Source: an uncultured Geobacteraceae bacterium
GTDB taxonomy: Bacteria > Desulfobacterota > Desulfuromonadia > Geobacterales > Pseudopelobacteraceae
Direction: 5' to 3'
Assembly: GCA_903939115.1 (NCBI GenBank)
Contig: CAJAFV010000018.1
Span: 1 to 48,009, forward strand
Length of the DNA stretch: 48,009 bases
The position numbers were made by a program, and so were the translations under genes. The stretch's first letter is position 1, and every line of letters starts with the position of its first letter. Positions 45,589 to 48,009 of this stretch are shown piece after piece. Under the pieces are notes generated by a model, which was not told where the DNA came from, searched no databases, and worked only from the letters and a program-made list of their open reading frames with translations.

Positions 45589-46380
45589 TCACCTCATTTC
45601 CCGGCGGGAAAAGATCGTCGCTGCCGCTGATAACAGCAGACCGACATAGACAACAAAATACGCGGCAGTCAGAAGAAGACCTTCAAACGGGAGAGGAAGA
45701 CTATAGATAGCATTGACCTTAAGGTCAAAGGCCCCAAAATTAGGGAGCAAATAATAAAGAATCGTAGCAAGTTTTTTGACAAGCGGTGAGAGTGCCTTGG
45801 AAGCCGGCGAATTAACAAACTCAAAGACCTGCTGTGTGACACCGCCAGCAAGAAATGTTGCGATAGTACCAAACACCGGTAGAAAGAACGAGGTACTGAC
45901 CGTGGAAAACAGGAATGCAACCGCAATAAGCAGTATGTATTTAAGAGCGTCAAACAATATGCAGATGGCCATAGTAGACCAGACAATCGGCCGGTCAGTG
46001 GGATAAATCGCTGAGGAATAACTGACAACGGCAAAGGCAGCCACCCCAAGAACAGCTGCTGCCAACAACACAAATAGGGCAGTACCGCCGAAGCGGCCGA
46101 TCATGTAGCTCTGGCGGGAAAGCGGCAACCCCAATACGCTGAAAGTATAGCGGCGTTCAATATCTTTCCAGAGTGAGGTGCCGCCCAAAAATACCGCCAG
46201 CAGCAACAGGATAAATGAGATCAGGGAGAGGGACAATGTCAGGGAAAGCTCTGTTACCTGACGCATAGAAAGTGAAGCTATAACAGGGATCAACAAGAAG
46301 GCACACGCAGTCACCATAATCCCCTGGAAGACGCGGTCACGGAAGATACCTTTTAAGGTGATACGAATAATTGTCGTCAT
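45589..46380 (-). CDS. ABC-2 type exporter permease
   Basis: The 263-residue protein has six predicted helices and the ABC-2 features ITLKGIFRDRVFQGIMV at the N-terminus and LWKDIERRYTFSVLGLPLSR between helices 2 and 3. The latter is a cytoplasmic coupling region. It has no soluble substrate-binding part. With the ATPase at 43845-44708 it forms a second exporter in the locus, distinct from Wzm/Wzt. The ATG at 46380 has AAGGA 7 nt upstream, making it the first gene of the long (-) glycan operon. The cargo is unknown. Confidence 0.88.
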   Translation of the reverse strand: MTTIIRITLKGIFRDRVFQGIMVTACAFLLIPVIASLSMRQVTELSLTLSLSLISFILLLLAVFLGGTSLWKDIERRYTFSVLGLPLSRQSYMIGRFGGTALFVLLAAAVLGVAAFAVVSYSSAIYPTDRPIVWSTMAICILFDALKYILLIAVAFLFSTVSTSFFLPVFGTIATFLAGGVTQQVFEFVNSPASKALSPLVKKLATILYYLLPNFGAFDLKVNAIYSLPLPFEGLLLTAAYFVVYVGLLLSAAATIFSRREMR

Positions 46381-46397
46381 TTTATATCCTTTCTACC

Positions 46398-46484
46398 TCA
46401 ATAATGGTATCGGCACGCAGTAACAATCAGGTCAGTACCATCAACAACGTATCTCAGGCGGTTTGTATCTATTGTACAACGAAT
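46398..46484 (-). pseudogene. C-terminal remnant of a YoeB/Txe-like toxin
   Basis: A 28-codon frame, closed upstream by a TGA and with no start, ends at the TGA 46398-46400. Its product ends NRLRYVVDGTDL then IVTACRYHY. The Arg-Leu-x-Tyr-x-Val ... Ala-Cys-Arg-Tyr-His-Tyr end is the signature C-terminus of RelE-superfamily YoeB/Txe mRNA interferases, including the catalytic His and terminal Tyr. The rest of the toxin and its antitoxin are gone. Its first five codons overlap the vapC end, so insertion or deletion has joined the two. Confidence 0.6.
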
Positions 46485-46867
46485 TCAGTTACAACGTGGG
46501 GTAACAGTGAGAAATGCTGGTCAGCTGTTAGCAAAACTAAACCATTCTGCATGGCACTTGCTGCAATCCATATATCGTTAGTAGGTAGTGGCGTGCCGCA
46601 CTTTTTTAGATAATCTAAAATTATCGAATACCGTTCAGCCGTAGAATCATCAATAGTTAAAATACCAACATTGCTAATGGATAAAAAGTCTTTCAATATT
46701 GATTTGTTTTCCTGTTCTCTGGAGCCTCTTTTGAAACCGGCAAGCAGTTCACCTACAACAATAGCGCACAAAAACACTTCATCGGCATTATCAAGTAATT
46801 CCACAATTTTCTTACTGCCACGCATCAGGTGTGAATATGCTGAAGTATCAAACAGTATTCTCTTCAT
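46469..46867 (-). CDS. vapC: VapC-type PIN-domain toxin
   Basis: The 132-residue protein has the PIN-domain acidic residues in order: Asp7 (LFDTSAYSHL), Glu in VVGELLAGF, Asp in PTNDIWIAASAM, and Asp in LLTADQHFSLL. VapC toxins are Mg-dependent ribonucleases, usually cleaving tRNA or rRNA. I choose the ATG at 46867, which overlaps the antitoxin stop by 4 nt and has GAGG 7 nt upstream; the ATG at 46873 is too close to that site. It lies between the pilin genes and the exporter operon. Base composition is AT-richer than the surrounding genes. Confidence 0.92.
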   Translation of the reverse strand: MKRILFDTSAYSHLMRGSKKIVELLDNADEVFLCAIVVGELLAGFKRGSREQENKSILKDFLSISNVGILTIDDSTAERYSIILDYLKKCGTPLPTNDIWIAASAMQNGLVLLTADQHFSLLPHVVTEFVVQ

Positions 46868-47133
46868 CGCCATGCCTCTAAATCAATAGTGCGCTGTTCC
46901 AAAAGTACTTTATTAAATTCAGCAACGTCCTCATCACTCCAAGCTCCGCTAAAACGTGAAAAACGACTGCCTCGTTTCATGTCTGAAGCAGACGATTGTG
47001 AGGCATTTTTATGCGTAGATTTACGCAGCAGCGACAAAAAAGCCTTGTTAAGACTAACCCCTTGCCGACTTGCTTCCTCACGTGCAATCATCTCAATTTC
47101 ATCAGGTATGTCTCTCAATGTCATTTGTCGCAT
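46864..47133 (-). CDS. vapB: VapB/FitA-like antitoxin
   Basis: The 89-residue protein has an N-terminal ribbon-helix-helix type region (MTLRDIPDEIEMIAREEASRQ, then GVSLNKAFLSLLRK). The C-terminal tail (FSRFSGAWSDEDVAEFNKVL) is likely to wrap the toxin. The pair would repress its own promoter. AAGGAGG lies 7 nt before ATG 47133. A pair of 7-bp direct repeats 27-43 bp upstream is a candidate operator. Confidence 0.88.
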   Translation of the reverse strand: MRQMTLRDIPDEIEMIAREEASRQGVSLNKAFLSLLRKSTHKNASQSSASDMKRGSRFSRFSGAWSDEDVAEFNKVLLEQRTIDLEAWR

Positions 47134-47156
47134 CTTTATGCCTCCTTCACAACTCC

Positions 47157-47203
47157 ATATGACTCAAAGTGACTCATATTTATTTTCTTGTCAAAGTATT
47201 TCA
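47157..47203 (-). promoter_or_regulatory. Candidate vapBC promoter and operator
   Basis: TGACTCA occurs at 47160-47166 and 47170-47176, exactly one helical turn apart, inside a wider ATATGA/TCATAT inverted repeat (47157-47179). This is a common layout for ribbon-helix-helix antitoxin operators. On the minus strand TTGAAA (47198-47203) and TTGACA (47189-47194) are possible -35 boxes just upstream. Confidence 0.45.
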
Positions 47204-47411
47204 ACTCACATGTATATCCAGAACAGCGATATACCCTTTACTTTCCCAGATCATTCGACAGTTTTTAAGTCAGTTTTAGGCGATGCGCAATAACGCAAGC
47301 CTGACACTACTTTTTCCTACTTCTCCTTTTTATGACACTATTTTTTTAATAACACCGCTTTTTTATGCAAGCTCTAATCTAACATTGATACTGTTTCATA
47401 AAAAAAATCAC
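47204..47411. other. Intergenic stretch without a gene
   Basis: This AT-rich spacer between vapBC and the pilin terminator contains no convincing frame. It carries two copies of TGACACTA (47302-47309, 47333-47340), and the short dyad GCGCAATAACGC lies at 47286-47297. The string reading GCAAGCCTGACACTAC reminds me of sequences flanking REP-associated (IS200-like) transposases, but no transposase is present. Confidence 0.3.
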
Positions 47412-47447
47412 AAAAAAAAACGGGATGTCGAAACATCCCGTTTTTTT
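47412..47447 (-). terminator. Intrinsic terminator of the pilin operon
   Basis: CGGGATGT (47421-47428) pairs with ACATCCCG (47433-47440) around a 4-nt loop, and flanking A and T runs extend the stem. On the minus strand nine T residues follow (47412-47420). It lies 20 bp past the PilA-C-like stop. The symmetric A/T runs make it usable in both directions. Confidence 0.92.
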
Positions 47448-47467
47448 AACAGATTTTAAAAAAAACA

Positions 47468-47842
47468 TCACATTGTGGTCCAGCTTGCGCCTGAAACTCC
47501 AAGAGCATTTGCGGAGCCAGGTGCAGCAAGAGTAGCACCTTTAGTGACAGCACTCCAATTAATTGCAGTACTGTCACTGGCGGTTCCAAATGCTCTAACA
47601 CCACTATTATGTTGCGTCGCAAGAGCGTAGCTGGTGGTGAGTGTATTCCAAGCAAAATAAACCCCAGTTGACAATTTACCAACTGCTGTGGTGCTAGCAG
47701 TACCTGGTGTGCCAAGAACGTTCGGAAATATCGATTTACCAGCATCGGCATATGCCCCAGCGCCGGTGGCAGCGAGACTTGCGCCAAAGGAAGATGTAGC
47801 CGCAACGGCAACTACCAAAACTGCTGCAAGAATTTTTTTCAT
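47468..47842 (-). CDS. PilA-C-like secreted pilin-associated protein
   Basis: The 124-residue protein starts with a Sec signal peptide (MKKILAAVLVVAVAATSSFG) and ATG 47842 has AAAGGAG 6 nt upstream. The mature part has GKLSTGVYFAWNT, SYALATQHNSGVRAFGTASD and ends in GASWTTM. The order Gly-Lys-x-Ser-x-Gly-Val ... QHxSGxxxFGxxxDST ... Trp-x-x-Met is what I recall for the C-terminal part of long Geobacteraceae pilins and for GSU1497. In G. sulfurreducens the pilin is split into PilA-N (GSU1496) and this PilA-C. It lies 32 nt after the pilA stop. Roles proposed for the family are pilin stabilisation or formation of a two-chain pilus. Confidence 0.8.
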   Translation of the reverse strand: MKKILAAVLVVAVAATSSFGASLAATGAGAYADAGKSIFPNVLGTPGTASTTAVGKLSTGVYFAWNTLTTSYALATQHNSGVRAFGTASDSTAINWSAVTKGATLAAPGSANALGVSGASWTTM

Positions 47843-47874
47843 AATTTTCTCCTTTATTAATTTATAATTCTGAT

Positions 47875-48009
47875 TTATGGCGTGGATAAAGCTGCGGGAT
47901 ACACCTGATTGTCGGCAGTGTAAGCCTCCATACCAGTCTTGATGTTTTTCAAATCACTGGCCGCGGCACTGTGATAGGCTTTCTCACGGTAAGCAGAGAA
48001 CTGCGGGAT
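47875..48009 (-). CDS. pilA: Geopilin-type type IV pilin PilA, 3' part
   Basis: The frame is open from the window edge to the TAA at 47875-47877 and gives 44 residues. It begins IPQFSAYREKAY and ends YTADNQVYPAALSTP. IPQFSAYR-x-KAY, then SDLKN-x-KT and the final YP, matches residues about 21-61 of Geobacter PilA-N, so the intact mature pilin would be about 64 residues. By that alignment Phe24, Tyr27, Tyr32, Tyr50 and Tyr57 are aromatic. The missing 5' end should hold the prepilin leader and FTLIELL helix. It is the upstream partner of the PilA-C-like gene and shares its terminator. Confidence 0.9.
   Translation of the reverse strand: MPQFSAYREKAYHSAAASDLKNIKTGMEAYTADNQVYPAALSTP

Overview
The window looks like chromosome of a Geobacter-type bacterium (Desulfuromonadia/Geobacterales). 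The strongest sign is at the right edge: the 3' end of a short geopilin-type pilA, followed by a gene resembling the separate PilA-C protein of Geobacter. Supporting signs are a GT/ABC-exporter polysaccharide locus beside pilA (the position of the G. sulfurreducens xap locus), and paired cbb3 and bd high-affinity oxidases. Most of the window is of moderate GC content. A block at about 25.9-28.7 kb and the toxin-antitoxin block at 46.4-47.4 kb are clearly AT-richer. I saw no rRNA, tRNA or CRISPR array.

Layout. (1) 1-1065 (+): 3' part of a surface protein built from exact-length 285-bp Ig-like repeats, closed by an 18-bp perfect hairpin. (2) 1.15-6.7 kb (-): ccoN-ccoO-ccoQ-ccoP, with an unusual distribution of haem-c domains, then cydAB with its own terminator. 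(3) 6.9-14.0 kb (-): an OmpW-type porin, a NarL-type response regulator and PAS histidine kinase pair, and cydDC, which is needed for cytochrome bd maturation. A pair of 13-bp repeats upstream of ompW is a candidate response-regulator site. (4) 14.0-20.2 kb (-): guaBA, an M42 aminopeptidase, an Elp3-like radical SAM protein and rnc. (5) 20.25-24.8 kb (+): tmk-holB-PSP1/RicT-like-metG, read from a good sigma70-type promoter divergent from the rnc promoter. A palindromic dispersed repeat has landed on the 3' end of holB. (6) 24.8-46.4 kb (-): about 20 genes for building and exporting a cell-surface glycan. They include family 2, 4, 9 and CgeB-like glycosyltransferases, methyltransferases, a NodB deacetylase, Wzm/Wzt, a UbiA-type prenyltransferase, a GT-C/TPR membrane protein, and a second ABC exporter with a TPR partner. 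(7) 46.4-48.0 kb (-): VapBC, a decayed YoeB-like toxin, then the pilin genes.

How the parts work together. The left half is an oxygen-handling module: two high-affinity terminal oxidases, the thiol exporter for bd assembly, and a soluble two-component system that could set their level. The right half is a surface module: a pilus plus an exported polysaccharide, with many 4-nt ATGA gene overlaps implying translational coupling. The most interesting inference is that the UbiA-like phosphoribosyltransferase and adjacent GT-C enzyme, sitting beside the pilin genes, may supply a polyprenyl-phosphate pentose for pilin or glycan modification. Accessory DNA has entered this module several times: an AAA-ATPase plus orphan nucleotidyltransferase between wzm and wzt, a methyltransferase remnant, and the toxin-antitoxin block.
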